DNA of 64,000 nt from Amycolatopsis jiangsuensis (GCF_014204865.1 NZ_JACHMG010000001.1:3560501-3624500); one strand, 5' to 3'. Positions 44,507 to 52,937 are shown, counted from the first letter of the stretch. Notes: generated from the sequence alone by a model not told the origin. A program made the numbers and translations.

Positions 44507-44872
44507 ATGAGTCAAGACGCGATCACCCCGCCGCCCGCGCCGTCGTTTCGCCGGCAGGGCAATCTCCTGCTGCTGTCGGGCCAGGTCGGCGTGGACGAGA
44601 GCTGGCGGCCGGTGACCGGCGCCTTCCAGGACGAGGCTCGCGCGGCCTTCGCGAACGTCCGGCGGGTGCTGGCCGAGGCCGGCGCGCAACCGGACCAGAT
44701 CCTCAAAGTCACCGCCTACCTGACCGATTTCGGGAACTTCGCGCGCTACAACGAGGTCTGGACCGAGGAGTTCCCCGAGCTGCGTCCCGCCCGCACGACG
44801 ATCGGCGCGCAGCTGGTCCCGCCCTTTCGCGTCGAACTCGACGTCGTCGCGTGGCTCGACGACACTCCCTGA
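44507..44872 (+). CDS. RidA-family reactive imine deaminase
   Basis: A 121-residue YjgF/YER057c/UK114 protein. LLLLSGQVGVDESWRPVTG, the AFANVRRVLAEAGAQPDQIL helix and the VTAYLTDFGNFARYNEVW strand are typical, although the catalytic Arg of RidA sits in a variable context here (LRPARTTIGAQ). RidA releases ammonia from enamine/imine intermediates. As the last gene of the operon, it matches the DadA reaction upstream. A strong hairpin follows 17 bases after the stop. Confidence 0.9.
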   Translation: MSQDAITPPPAPSFRRQGNLLLLSGQVGVDESWRPVTGAFQDEARAAFANVRRVLAEAGAQPDQILKVTAYLTDFGNFARYNEVWTEEFPELRPARTTIGAQLVPPFRVELDVVAWLDDTP

Positions 44873-44888
44873 GCCAGCAGAACCGAAG

Positions 44889-44920
44889 GTGCCGCGGCCC
44901 ATCGTGATGGGCCGCGGCAC
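44889..44920. terminator. Bidirectional terminator hairpin
   Basis: 14 bp of perfect stem (GTGCCGCGGCCCAT with its complement) and a 4-nt loop CGTG lie between the convergent RidA and small-secreted-protein genes. It ends the catabolic operon and the gene opposite. Confidence 0.85.
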
Positions 44921-44935
44921 GGGTTCGAGATGTGC

Positions 44936-45166
44936 TCAGATCAGGTAGAGCCACCACTTCTGGCCGGCCGCGCTGCCGGAGTGCGGGCCGGTGCAGTCGT
45001 ACCGGCTCGCCTTACCGGACTTCACGTACTGCAACCCCGCGGTCCGGCAGGCGGATTCCGAGGAGTACTTGGCGTACGGGTCCTGTGCGGACGCTGTTCC
45101 CGCGCCGGCCAGCAGCATGCCGAACGCGGCCGAAGCCACCGCTGCCGTTGTCAGAACGCGTTTCAT
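44936..45166 (-). CDS. Small secreted protein
   Basis: A 76-residue protein. An N-terminal signal peptide (MKRVLTTAAVASAAFGMLLA, cleavage likely after GTASA) is followed by a 48-residue mature domain with two cysteines (ACRTAG, YDCTG) that could form a disulfide, and a Trp-rich end (KWWLYLI). Such small proteins are common in actinobacteria and of unknown function. The ATG has GGAGG upstream. It is convergent with the RidA gene across a hairpin. Confidence 0.85.
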   Translation of the reverse strand: MKRVLTTAAVASAAFGMLLAGAGTASAQDPYAKYSSESACRTAGLQYVKSGKASRYDCTGPHSGSAAGQKWWLYLI

Positions 45167-45301
45167 CGATATTCCCTCCAGTCGACGTTCACGATCGTCA
45201 TCATGGCATGCGGTTGTGCGGCGTGTCCGCCTCATTCGCCAGGATGAAACAGCACTGGGGAACGACGGGGAAAGCGGTCCCGGCGCTGCTATGTTCGGAA
45301 T

Positions 45302-46312
45302 ATGCGAGCGATCGTTTATTCCGAGACCGGCCCGTCCTCCGTTCTGCGGCTTGTCGAACGGCCCGAGCCCACCGCGGGTCCAGGCGAGGTGGTGGTGCGC
45401 GTCGTTCGTTCGGGGGTGAACCCGACGGACTGGAAACACCGTGCGGGAACAGGGCTGAGCACGCCCGGCGGTGAGGTCGGGCCGGGGCACGACGGCGCGG
45501 GCGTCGTCGAGGCGGTCGGGCCGGGCGTCGACCACGTCGGTACCGGCGACCGCGTATGGCTGCTGCTCGCCGGGACCGGCCCGGTGCACGGCACCGCCGC
45601 GGAACTGACCGTGCAACCGGCGAATCGTGTTGTGCCGCTTCCGGATGGCGCGTCCTTCGACCTGGGAGCCGCCTTGGGTGTCCCGTTCATCACCGCGCAC
45701 CGGTCGCTGACCTCCGGCACCGTGCCCCGGCTCGCGGCCGGTGCACTGGCGGGGCAGACCGTGCTCGTCGCCGGCGGTGCGGGCGCCGTCGGCAACGCCG
45801 CGATCCAGCTGGCCCGCTGGGCCGGGGCGACCGTCATCACCACCGTCAGTTCCGCGGAGAAGGCCGCACTGGCGCGAGCTGCCGGGGCGCACCACGTGGT
45901 GAACTACCGCGAGGGCGATCCCGCGGCCGAGATCCTGGCCGCCGCACCGGCCGGGGTCGACCTGATCGCCGAGGTCGCCCCGGCTGCCAACATCGCGCTC
46001 GATCTGGCGGTGGCCGGAAACCACGGCACGGTCGCGATCTACGCCGAAAACGGTGGCAACGAGGTGATGCTGCCGGCGCAGGCGGCGATGGGCAAGAACC
46101 TGCGCTTCGCGTTCGCCGTGCTGTACACCTTGGACGAAGCACTGGTGCAGGCCGCCGTCGAAGACCTCACCGCCGCCCTCGCCGACGACGCTCTACGGGT
46201 GGGAGAAGCGGCCGGACTTCCGCTGCACCACTACAACCTGGCCAACACTGCGGACGCCCACGACGCCGTCGAACGGGGGACGATCGGCAAGGTCCTGCTG
46301 GACCTGGGCTGA
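45302..46312 (+). CDS. MDR-family NADPH:quinone oxidoreductase
   Basis: A 336-residue zinc-independent medium-chain dehydrogenase. The GroES-like N-terminal domain starts MRAIVYSETGPSSVLRLVER and the NADP-binding motif AGGAGAVGNAAIQLARWAG is at about residue 160. Unlike the broken homologue at 22.8 kb, this copy is intact. It stands alone between the small secreted protein gene and a convergent hypothetical gene. Confidence 0.92.
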   Translation: MRAIVYSETGPSSVLRLVERPEPTAGPGEVVVRVVRSGVNPTDWKHRAGTGLSTPGGEVGPGHDGAGVVEAVGPGVDHVGTGDRVWLLLAGTGPVHGTAAELTVQPANRVVPLPDGASFDLGAALGVPFITAHRSLTSGTVPRLAAGALAGQTVLVAGGAGAVGNAAIQLARWAGATVITTVSSAEKAALARAAGAHHVVNYREGDPAAEILAAAPAGVDLIAEVAPAANIALDLAVAGNHGTVAIYAENGGNEVMLPAQAAMGKNLRFAFAVLYTLDEALVQAAVEDLTAALADDALRVGEAAGLPLHHYNLANTADAHDAVERGTIGKVLLDLG

Positions 46313-46313
46313 G

Positions 46314-46339
46314 CGGCCACACCACACCCGGAGTGGCCG
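46314..46339. terminator. Hairpin between convergent genes
   Basis: CGGCCAC and GTGGCCG form a 7-bp stem with a 12-nt loop between the stop codons of the quinone oxidoreductase and the 103-residue protein. It is short, so terminator activity is uncertain. Confidence 0.45.
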
Positions 46340-46348
46340 GTCGTGCCG

Positions 46349-46660
46349 CTACTTCCGCGATTCTCGTTCGATCCGGTACTGCTCGATCAGCTCGGGGTAG
46401 TCGTCCGGGTCAGCCAGGACCGGCAGCCGGCCGCCGACGCGCCGGGCGACGTCCTCGGCTGTCGACTGGTCCGCGCAGACTGTGAGCAGCAGACCGTTTT
46501 CGGCACTGCTCAGGCTCCATGGCACCGGACACGGCGGCGCATGGTTCTCGTCAGGGCACAGTTCCCGCGCGATGGACTCCTTCAGTTCGTCGCCACCCGG
46601 GACGACGATGTCATACACCTGCACCGGACAGACGGTAGTTTCCGGAAACCCGCCGCACAT
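46349..46660 (-). CDS. Hypothetical 103-residue protein
   Basis: I do not recognise the family. The product begins MCGGFPETTVCPVQVYDIVV, is acidic and has five cysteines in the first 70 residues, with no signal peptide. The C-terminal half (VCADQSTAEDVARRVGGRLP then VLADPDDYPELIEQYRIERE) looks folded and helical. The frame shows normal codon use. It lies 35 bases downstream of the TetR stop on the same strand and may be co-transcribed with it. Confidence 0.55.
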   Translation of the reverse strand: MCGGFPETTVCPVQVYDIVVPGGDELKESIARELCPDENHAPPCPVPWSLSSAENGLLLTVCADQSTAEDVARRVGGRLPVLADPDDYPELIEQYRIERESRK

Positions 46661-46695
46661 CAGGAATGTCCCGGATAGCCGGTCTCCGGGTCCGT

Positions 46696-47334
46696 TCAGT
46701 TCGCGGGGTCGTCGGCGGCGGGCTCCGGACGGTGAAGCAGGCCGTGCGCGACGACGTCGGTCGCGGCGGCGAGCAGCTTGCGCAGCTGCGGCTCGTCCTG
46801 GCGGAGACCGTCCGGGCGCCAGCCGAGGCTGATGATGCCGTTCCATGCCGCCCAGAGCACCGTGGCGGTTTCGCGGGGGTCGACGCGCCGGAGCTGCCCG
46901 GAGTCGATTCCGCGGACCAGCGCGTCGACGAGACGCCGGTTCTGCTCGTCGACCGTCACGGCGAGGCGTTCGGCGAGTTCCCTTCCCGCCGGATAGTGGC
47001 CCGGATCCCGTGGGAAGGCCAGCATCCGGAAGTACTCCGGATGGTCGAGGTACAGCTGCAGGTACTCCTCGGCCGCGGCGTAGATCTGCGCGAGCGGGGT
47101 GCGGGTCCCGGTGTAGGCGCGGTCCATGTGCTGCCGGTCGGCCTCGAGCGCACGCTCGACGAGCGCGGCGTGCAGGCCCGCCTTCGAGCCGAAGTTGTTG
47201 TAGAGCGAGCCGACGGCGACCCCGGCCCGTTCGGCGATCTCCTCGACGGTGACCTCGTCCACCGACCGGTCGCGGAACAGCTGCTCCGCGGCACTGAGCA
47301 GGCGGTCGAGGGTGCGTTGCTTGCGAGGGTCCAT
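46696..47334 (-). CDS. TetR-family regulator of the hydrolase/HD/amine-oxidase operon
   Basis: A 212-residue regulator. The helix-turn-helix VTVEEIAERAGVAVGSLYNN spans residues about 28-48. The C-terminal domain has the TetR_C pattern (LGWRPDGLRQDEPQLRKLLA). It is divergent from a six-gene operon across 102 bp that contain two TTGTAATC repeats in palindromic settings. It probably represses that operon. Confidence 0.93.
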   Translation of the reverse strand: MDPRKQRTLDRLLSAAEQLFRDRSVDEVTVEEIAERAGVAVGSLYNNFGSKAGLHAALVERALEADRQHMDRAYTGTRTPLAQIYAAAEEYLQLYLDHPEYFRMLAFPRDPGHYPAGRELAERLAVTVDEQNRRLVDALVRGIDSGQLRRVDPRETATVLWAAWNGIISLGWRPDGLRQDEPQLRKLLAAATDVVAHGLLHRPEPAADDPAN

Positions 47335-47344
47335 CAGGCCTCTC

Positions 47345-47415
47345 TTGTAATCGTTGCAGGACTCCGGTGTCGATGCTACCGTACCGGCACAGTTGTTGTA
47401 ATCACTATAAGAAGT
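47345..47415. promoter_or_regulatory. TTGTAATC repeats, putative TetR operators
   Basis: TTGTAATC occurs at 47345-47352 and 47396-47403. The second lies in the imperfect palindrome TTGTAATCACTATAA and the first in TGTAATCGTTGCA. The repeats are 51 bp apart in the spacer between the TetR gene and the hydrolase operon. The region is AT-rich relative to its surroundings. Confidence 0.5.
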
Positions 47416-47436
47416 GTGGATTCACGGAGGATCGGC

Positions 47437-48288
47437 ATGACCGTCGACAGCGGGACCACGCGAGAACTGACCCTCGACGGATGCCGGCTGCGCTACCGCG
47501 AGGCCGGCCGGGGCGAGCCGCTGCTCCTGCTGCACGGCTACCCGCAGAGCCACCTCACCTGGCGCCACCAGATCGGCTCGCTCGCCGCGCGCCGCCGGGT
47601 GATCGCGCCGGACTGGCCGGGCTGGGGTGCCTCCGGCCGTTCCCGTGCCCTCGGCTGCGAGTACGACGTCGAGGTCGCCCGGCTCGGCAGGCTCCTCGAC
47701 GCGCTCGGGCTGGACCGGGTCGATCTCGCCGGCCACGACTACGGCGGCTTCCTCGGTCTCGGCTTCGTGCTCGGGCATCCCGAGCGGATCGGCCGGTTCG
47801 CGATCCTGAACTCCCGGGCGCACCGTACTTTTCCGGCGCCGTACTACCAGTTGTTCGGGCTGCTGGGCATCCTCGGCCGCCGCCCGGTGCTCCGGGAACT
47901 CCTCGCCCGGCTGCCGATCGGCGGGATGAACCGGATCGCGCTGGCCCGCTACGTCCGCAAGGACTGCTTCGACCACGCCACGCTCGGGCACTACCTCGGC
48001 TGGCTCGACACCCGCGAAGGGCGCCGGTGGTTCGCGCACTACTTCGCCGGTTACGACGTGCGGCCCCGTCCGGAACTCGATGCGGGACTCTCCTCGATCC
48101 GTTGTCCCACAACGGTGATCTGGGGCGACCAGGACCCGGCGACCCCCTTCGCGATCGGCGAGGACCTCGCGCGCCGGATCCCCGGCGCCACGCTCGTCCG
48201 GATCCGCGGCGCCGATCACTACGTCATGGAGGAACGCCCGGACGAGGTGACCGCCGCGCTCACGACGTGGCTCGGCGAAACCCGATGA
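47437..48288 (+). CDS. Alpha/beta hydrolase with Asp nucleophile (epoxide hydrolase/dehalogenase-like)
   Basis: A 283-residue enzyme. HGYPQSHLTW is the oxyanion strand, GHDYGG carries the nucleophile D101 and GADHYVMEE the catalytic H261. An Asp nucleophile separates it from esterases and groups it with epoxide hydrolases and haloalkane/fluoroacetate dehalogenases. GGAGG precedes the ATG at 47437. It leads a tightly spaced operon; the HD gene overlaps it by four bases (ATGA). Confidence 0.9.
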   Translation: MTVDSGTTRELTLDGCRLRYREAGRGEPLLLLHGYPQSHLTWRHQIGSLAARRRVIAPDWPGWGASGRSRALGCEYDVEVARLGRLLDALGLDRVDLAGHDYGGFLGLGFVLGHPERIGRFAILNSRAHRTFPAPYYQLFGLLGILGRRPVLRELLARLPIGGMNRIALARYVRKDCFDHATLGHYLGWLDTREGRRWFAHYFAGYDVRPRPELDAGLSSIRCPTTVIWGDQDPATPFAIGEDLARRIPGATLVRIRGADHYVMEERPDEVTAALTTWLGETR

Positions 48289-49031
48289 CCGCGGGCCGGA
48301 CGACGCTGGGCAGCCGGAAGTGGGCTGCCACCACCCGGGGAGAACTCAGCCTGCGGGACCGCCTGGCCTTCGCCAGGGACGCGGTGGTCGGCCAACTGTC
48401 CGCGCTGACCGGCCCTCGCGCCCGGGCGGCGGGCGTCGCCGGTCGGGAACCACCGGACACGCCGCTCGTACGGGACGTGGTGGCGCTCGCCGAGTCGGCC
48501 TACCCGCGAGCACTGTTCGAGCACTGTCTGCGCTGCTGGTGGTGGGGCAGCATCCTGTCCACAATGGACGAGCTGGCGGTCGACGACGAGTTGCTGTACG
48601 TGTCCTGCCTGCTGCACGACTTCGCGCTCACCGAACGGTATCGGGTCGGCGAAGCGCACTGCTTCGCCGTGCACGGCGGGGATATCGCCTTCGCCACCTT
48701 GGCCGGTTACGGCGCGCCGACGGCGTTCGCCGAGCGGGCCGCCGAGGCGGTCACCGCGCACATGAACGTCCGGGTCTCCTCCGGCCTGGGACCCGAAGCT
48801 GTGGCGCTGCAGGCCGCAGCGCATCTCGACGTCGGTGGCACCCGCGCGCGTGAGCTGCCCCGCGCGGCGATCGAACGAGTCGTCGCGCGTCATCCCCGGG
48901 ACGGGTTCACCGCCTGCTTCCTGGACTTGATGCGCACCGAGGCGGCGCAGCGGCCGCACTCCCGCGCCGCGGTGCTGTGGCGGCTCGGGATGCGGCTGCC
49001 CGCGTCGGTCAATCCCCTGGACCGGAGGTGA
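48285..49031 (+). CDS. HD-domain hydrolase (cyanamide hydratase-like)
   Basis: A 248-residue metal-dependent HD protein. The motif order is H (EHCLRCWWWG), HD (LLHDFALTE), H (AVHGGD or TAHMN) and D (AHLDVGG), as in the Ddi2/cyanamide hydratase group. Those enzymes hydrate nitrile-like or cyanamide substrates, but the group is diverse. The ATG overlaps the alpha/beta hydrolase stop. The flavin oxidase gene starts two bases after its stop, so the three proteins are made together. Confidence 0.85.
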   Translation: MTAGRTTLGSRKWAATTRGELSLRDRLAFARDAVVGQLSALTGPRARAAGVAGREPPDTPLVRDVVALAESAYPRALFEHCLRCWWWGSILSTMDELAVDDELLYVSCLLHDFALTERYRVGEAHCFAVHGGDIAFATLAGYGAPTAFAERAAEAVTAHMNVRVSSGLGPEAVALQAAAHLDVGGTRARELPRAAIERVVARHPRDGFTACFLDLMRTEAAQRPHSRAAVLWRLGMRLPASVNPLDRR

Positions 49032-49032
49032 C

Positions 49033-50397
49033 ATGGATACCGATGTCGTGGTGATCGGAGCGGGACTCGCCGGATTGGCCGCCGCGCGGCAGCTGACCCG
49101 GGCGGGACGTTCGGTGTGCGTGCTGGAAGCCCGCGACCGGGTCGGCGGCCGCACGCACAACGCCGAGGTCGGCGACGGCAGGTTCGTCGAGCTCGGCGGC
49201 CAGTTCACCGGCCCGGGGCAGGACGCCATCCAGCGCGTGGCCGCGGAGGTCGGGGTCGGCACGTTCGCCACGCACAACACCGGCGCGCATCTGCTCGACC
49301 TGGACGGCAGGCTGCGACGCAGGCGCGACTTCACTCCTTCGGCCGGCGCGCTGGCTTCTCTGGGTTTCCTTCGGGCCCAACGGGAACTGAACCGGATGGC
49401 ACGACAGGTGCCGTCCGAAGCGCCGTGGCTCGCACCGCGGGCTCAGGAGTGGGACGCCGTGACGCTGGCCGGATGGATGGACCGACGGCTGCGGTCCGCC
49501 CGGGCTCGCGCACTGCTGACGACCGCGGTGCGGGTGGTCTGGGCGGCGGAGCCGGACGAGATGTCGCTGCTGCACGTGCTGGCCTACATCAGCGCAGGCG
49601 AGAGCCTGCAACGGCTGGCGGGCACGCGCAACGGCGCGCAGCAGGACCGTTTCACCGGCGGGTCCCAGCTGATCGCGCAGCGGCTGGCTGAGCAGCTGCC
49701 GCGGTCGCCGGTGCTGGCGACGCCGGTGCGCCGGATCGTCCAGGACGATTCCGGTGTCGTCGTCCACGCCGACGGCCGAACCGTCCGGGCCGGGCAGGCG
49801 ATCGTGGCCGTGCCCCCGATGCTGGCCGCGCGCATCGACTTCACCCCAGCCATGCCCGCGGGCCGTGAACAGCTGCTGGCCCGGATGCCGCAGGGCACGA
49901 CGCTGAAGTACCTCGCGGTCTACGACGAACCGTTCTGGCGTCACGACGGGCTTTCCGGGCAGCTCGCGAGTGACCGGTTCCCCGTCAGCGCGACGTTCGA
50001 CAACTCGCCACCCGACGGGCGGCCGGGCGTCCTGCTCGGTTTCGTCGTCGGGCGGCACGCCAAGCAGATGCTGAACCTGGCGGCGGCGGATCGGGAAAGC
50101 GCGGTCAAGGACTGTCTCAGCGGCTGGTTCGGTCCGCGGGCGGGCGCACCGCGGCAGCTGCTGGAGGCATCCTGGACCGAGGACGAGTGGACGAGGGGCT
50201 GCTACTGCAGCAACCTCGTCCCCGGGGCCTGGACGTCGTTCGGCCCCTGGATCCGCGAGCCCCACGGCCGCGTGCACTGGGCCGGCTCGGAAACCGGCGT
50301 CCGCTGGTACGGCTCGATGGACGCCGCGGTCACCTCCGGCGAGCGCGCCGCGGCCGAAGTGCTCGCCGCGGCACCGGCCGGCGTGAGCGCGTCATGA
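49033..50397 (+). CDS. Flavin monoamine oxidase-family protein
   Basis: A 454-residue amine oxidase. VVVIGAGLAGLAAARQLTRA (residues 5-24) and EARDRVGGRTHN bind FAD; GGQF and the C-terminal HWAGSETGVRWYGSMDAAV complete the fold. WTRGCYCSN aligns with the segment where MAO-A/B carry the Cys bound to the flavin 8-alpha position, so covalent FAD is possible. It would oxidise an amine to an imine or aldehyde with H2O2. It overlaps the next gene by four bases. Confidence 0.92.
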   Translation: MDTDVVVIGAGLAGLAAARQLTRAGRSVCVLEARDRVGGRTHNAEVGDGRFVELGGQFTGPGQDAIQRVAAEVGVGTFATHNTGAHLLDLDGRLRRRRDFTPSAGALASLGFLRAQRELNRMARQVPSEAPWLAPRAQEWDAVTLAGWMDRRLRSARARALLTTAVRVVWAAEPDEMSLLHVLAYISAGESLQRLAGTRNGAQQDRFTGGSQLIAQRLAEQLPRSPVLATPVRRIVQDDSGVVVHADGRTVRAGQAIVAVPPMLAARIDFTPAMPAGREQLLARMPQGTTLKYLAVYDEPFWRHDGLSGQLASDRFPVSATFDNSPPDGRPGVLLGFVVGRHAKQMLNLAAADRESAVKDCLSGWFGPRAGAPRQLLEASWTEDEWTRGCYCSNLVPGAWTSFGPWIREPHGRVHWAGSETGVRWYGSMDAAVTSGERAAAEVLAAAPAGVSAS

Positions 50398-50795
50398 CCA
50401 GACGAAGCTGGCGGATCGTCCTGTCCGGTTTGGCGATCGTCTATCTGGCGCTGGGTGGCTGGGCCGCGGTCGACGCGTCGTCCTTCGGCACCGTCGTGGC
50501 CCCGTTCGGCGCTGCCAACCCGCACCTGGTCCGCGATTTCGCCGCCTGCGCGGCGACGTTCGGGCTGGGCCTGCTCATCGCCTCCCGGCGCTACACCTGG
50601 CGGACGCCTGCGCTGACCTTGGCCGCGATCTGGAACGGAGCACACGCGGTCATCCACATCGTGGACATCACCGAGGCACACCCGTTCTTCGTCGGCCCGC
50701 TCGAGGCCGCCCTGCTGGTCTTCGCCAGCGCACTGTTCACCACGCTCGCGCTGCTCAGCGCCCGAGGAGGATCCCGTGACCACCGTCCACAGTGA
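50394..50795 (+). CDS. Small four-TM membrane protein
   Basis: A 133-residue protein with four predicted membrane spans (LSGLAIVYLALGGWAAV, DFAACAATFGLGLLIA, LAAIWNGAHAVIHIV, AALLVFASALFTTLALL). I do not recognise a named family with confidence; DUF4345-like is possible. It is translationally coupled to the amine oxidase (ATGA) and followed by the first SnoaL gene with a 20-base overlap. Confidence 0.85.
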   Translation: MTRRSWRIVLSGLAIVYLALGGWAAVDASSFGTVVAPFGAANPHLVRDFAACAATFGLGLLIASRRYTWRTPALTLAAIWNGAHAVIHIVDITEAHPFFVGPLEAALLVFASALFTTLALLSARGGSRDHRPQ

Positions 50796-51207
50796 CCTGC
50801 ACCAGCTCGCCCGAGACTACGGCAAGGCGTGGAACGCCCATGCCCTCGACGACATCATGGCGATGCACACCCAGGACACCGCGTTCCGCCTCCATCTGCT
50901 CGGCGCCCCTCAGGTCACCGGACACGAAGCCGTGCGCGGCGCCTTCGCCGGCCTGCTCACTGCCTGGCCCGACATCGACTTCGCCACCGAGAGCCTGCAC
51001 TACGGCGACGGCTTCTTCGCCCACCGGTACTTGCTCACCGCCACCCTGGCCGCTCCCCTGGCTTTCGGTGGCGTCACCGTCGAGCCGACCGGCGAGCCCG
51101 TCCGGTTCAGCGGCATCGACCTGATCACGACGAACGCGAACCTGGTGCACCAGAAGGAAACGTACCTGGACATCGCGGACGCCATGACGCAGCTGGGCGC
51201 ACTCTGA
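50776..51207 (+). CDS. SnoaL-like (NTF2-fold) protein 1
   Basis: A 143-residue protein of the SnoaL/polyketide-cyclase fold. LARDYGKAWNAHALDDIMAM and VTGHEAVRGAFAGLLTAWPD are typical. Family members act as cyclases, isomerases or small-molecule binders. The start is a GTG with AGGAGG upstream. It overlaps the second SnoaL gene by one base (TGATG). Confidence 0.88.
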   Translation: MTTVHSDLHQLARDYGKAWNAHALDDIMAMHTQDTAFRLHLLGAPQVTGHEAVRGAFAGLLTAWPDIDFATESLHYGDGFFAHRYLLTATLAAPLAFGGVTVEPTGEPVRFSGIDLITTNANLVHQKETYLDIADAMTQLGAL

Positions 51208-51674
51208 TGAGCGACTGGCCGAGCCTGCACGAGTCCGTCGTCCGGGATTTCGCCGCAGCCTGGGCCGAACCGGACCCGCGCGCGTTCGACGCCCTCCTCG
51301 CCGAGGACGTCGAACTCGTCCAGCCGCTGCTGGCGGCCTGCACCGGCAAACGGCGGTGGCAGGGCGAACTCGAGCGGCTGCTGGACTTCGTGCCCGACCT
51401 GCGCAGTACGGTGCTGAGCTGGTCCGGCCGGGCGGAGATCCTGTTCATCGAACACCGGCTGGAAGCCACCATCGGCAGTGGGTCGGTGCGCGTGCCGGCC
51501 GTGGACAAGCTGTGGCTCACCGAAGCAGGCCTGATCGCACGCCGCCACGCGTACTTCGACCCGCAGCCGTTCACCCAGCGAGTCGTTCAGCACCCGGGCT
51601 ACTGGCTGCCGTGGTGGCGCTCCGGCCTCGGCCCGCTGCTCGGCCGTCGCCGGCTCCCCGGGTTCACTCGCTGA
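51207..51674 (+). CDS. SnoaL-like (NTF2-fold) protein 2
   Basis: A 155-residue paralogue-like partner. DFAAAWAEPDPRAFDALLAE and VDKLWLTEAGLIARRHAYFD fit the fold. Its sequence differs strongly from the first copy, so a heteromeric or sequential role is possible. It is the last gene of the six-gene operon and ends seven bases before the convergent SDR gene. Confidence 0.85.
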   Translation: MSDWPSLHESVVRDFAAAWAEPDPRAFDALLAEDVELVQPLLAACTGKRRWQGELERLLDFVPDLRSTVLSWSGRAEILFIEHRLEATIGSGSVRVPAVDKLWLTEAGLIARRHAYFDPQPFTQRVVQHPGYWLPWWRSGLGPLLGRRRLPGFTR

Positions 51675-51681
51675 CCGCCGT

Positions 51682-52512
51682 TCACAAGAAGAAGCCGCCG
51701 CCGCAGACCAGGGTTTGCGCGCTGACGTAGTCGGATTCGGGCAGGCACAGCAGATACACCGCGCCCGCGGCCTCGGCGGGGGTGCCGGCCCGGCCCAGCG
51801 GGATCATCTGCTCCATCGTCTCGAGCAGATCGGGGTTGACCCCGACATGGATCTCCCGGCCGGCCACGTCGATGGTGCTCTCGCCGGTCGCGGGCGCCTC
51901 GGTGAGCCGGGTCCTGATCAGTCCGAACGCGACAGTGTTGACGGTGACGTTGTAGCGGCCCCATTCCTTGGCCAGTGTCTTGGTCAGGCCGGTGACCCCG
52001 GCCTTGGCGGCGGCGTAGTTGACCTGTCCGGCGTTGCCGCCGAGCCCGGCGATCGAGGAGATGGTGACGACCTTGCGGCAGGGCACCGGCTCACCGTCGC
52101 GGCGGGCTTGTTTCACCGCCGCGGAGATCACCGGCTGGGCCGCGCGCAGGATCCGGAACGGAGCCTTGAGATGCACGTCCAGTATGGCGTCCCACTGCTC
52201 GTCGGACATCTTCTGGATGACGCTGTCCCACGTGTAGCCGGCGTTGTTGACGATGATGTCCAGCCCGCCGAAGGTCTCGGTGGCGGTGCCGACGAACCGG
52301 TCGGCGAAGTCGTCGTCGGTGACGCTGCCGGTGCAGGCGACGGCCCGCCCACCGGCGTCGCGGATATCGGCGACTGTCTGCTCGGCCGGGGCTTCGTCGA
52401 GGTCGTTGACCACGACCGCGGCGCCGTCGCCGGCGAGCTTGAGCGCGATCTCCCTGCCGATCCCGCGGCCGGAGCCGGAGACGATGGCGGTCTTCCCGTC
52501 CAGCTTTCCCAT
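51682..52512 (-). CDS. Short-chain dehydrogenase (beta-hydroxyacyl-CoA dehydrogenase-like)
   Basis: A 276-residue SDR with AIVSGSGRGIGREIAL as cofactor motif, NNAGYT, the catalytic Ser in VVTISSIAGLGG and YxxxK in VNYAAAKAG. It is last in the operon thiolase-MaoC-MaoC-SDR, so oxidation of a 3-hydroxyacyl-CoA after hydration is the expected role. Fourteen bases separate it from the MaoC stop. Confidence 0.92.
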   Translation of the reverse strand: MGKLDGKTAIVSGSGRGIGREIALKLAGDGAAVVVNDLDEAPAEQTVADIRDAGGRAVACTGSVTDDDFADRFVGTATETFGGLDIIVNNAGYTWDSVIQKMSDEQWDAILDVHLKAPFRILRAAQPVISAAVKQARRDGEPVPCRKVVTISSIAGLGGNAGQVNYAAAKAGVTGLTKTLAKEWGRYNVTVNTVAFGLIRTRLTEAPATGESTIDVAGREIHVGVNPDLLETMEQMIPLGRAGTPAEAAGAVYLLCLPESDYVSAQTLVCGGGFFL

Positions 52513-52526
52513 GTGCGGTACGCCTT

Positions 52527-52937
52527 TCAGCTTTCCGGTGCGAGGTCGACAGTGGCTTCCCCGGTGAGGGTCACGGTGCCGTCGGCCAGCGTGACGGCCA
52601 GTTCGACGGTGGCCACGGTCCCGGCGAGCGCGACCACACGTCCGGTACAGGTGGGCTCGCCGTGTACCGGGGTGACCGCGGCGAAACGCACGCGCAGCGA
52701 GCGGATGCGTTCCTGCGGGGCCCAGCCGGTGAGCAGCCCGCCGAGGTAGGCCATGGAGAGCATGCCGTGGGCGAACACGTCGTCGAGGCCGGCGGAGCGG
52801 GCGACGTCGAGGTCGATGTGGATGGGATTGTGGTCGCCGGAAGCACCGGCGAACAGTGCCAGCGTCGTCCGGGAGATCGCCGGCAGCCGCAACGGCGGCA
52901 GTTCGGTGCCGACCCGGACTTCGCTGAGGACGCTCAT
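52527..52937 (-). CDS. MaoC-like hydratase (catalytic half)
   Basis: A 136-residue single-hotdog protein. FAGASGDHNPIHIDLDVARS contains the R-hydratase-2 motif with the catalytic Asp and His. Together with the FAS1-like partner encoded upstream it probably forms a two-subunit enoyl-CoA hydratase, as in the ChsH1/ChsH2 type of steroid side-chain enzyme. It overlaps that partner gene by four bases (ATGA). Confidence 0.9.
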   Translation of the reverse strand: MSVLSEVRVGTELPPLRLPAISRTTLALFAGASGDHNPIHIDLDVARSAGLDDVFAHGMLSMAYLGGLLTGWAPQERIRSLRVRFAAVTPVHGEPTCTGRVVALAGTVATVELAVTLADGTVTLTGEATVDLAPES

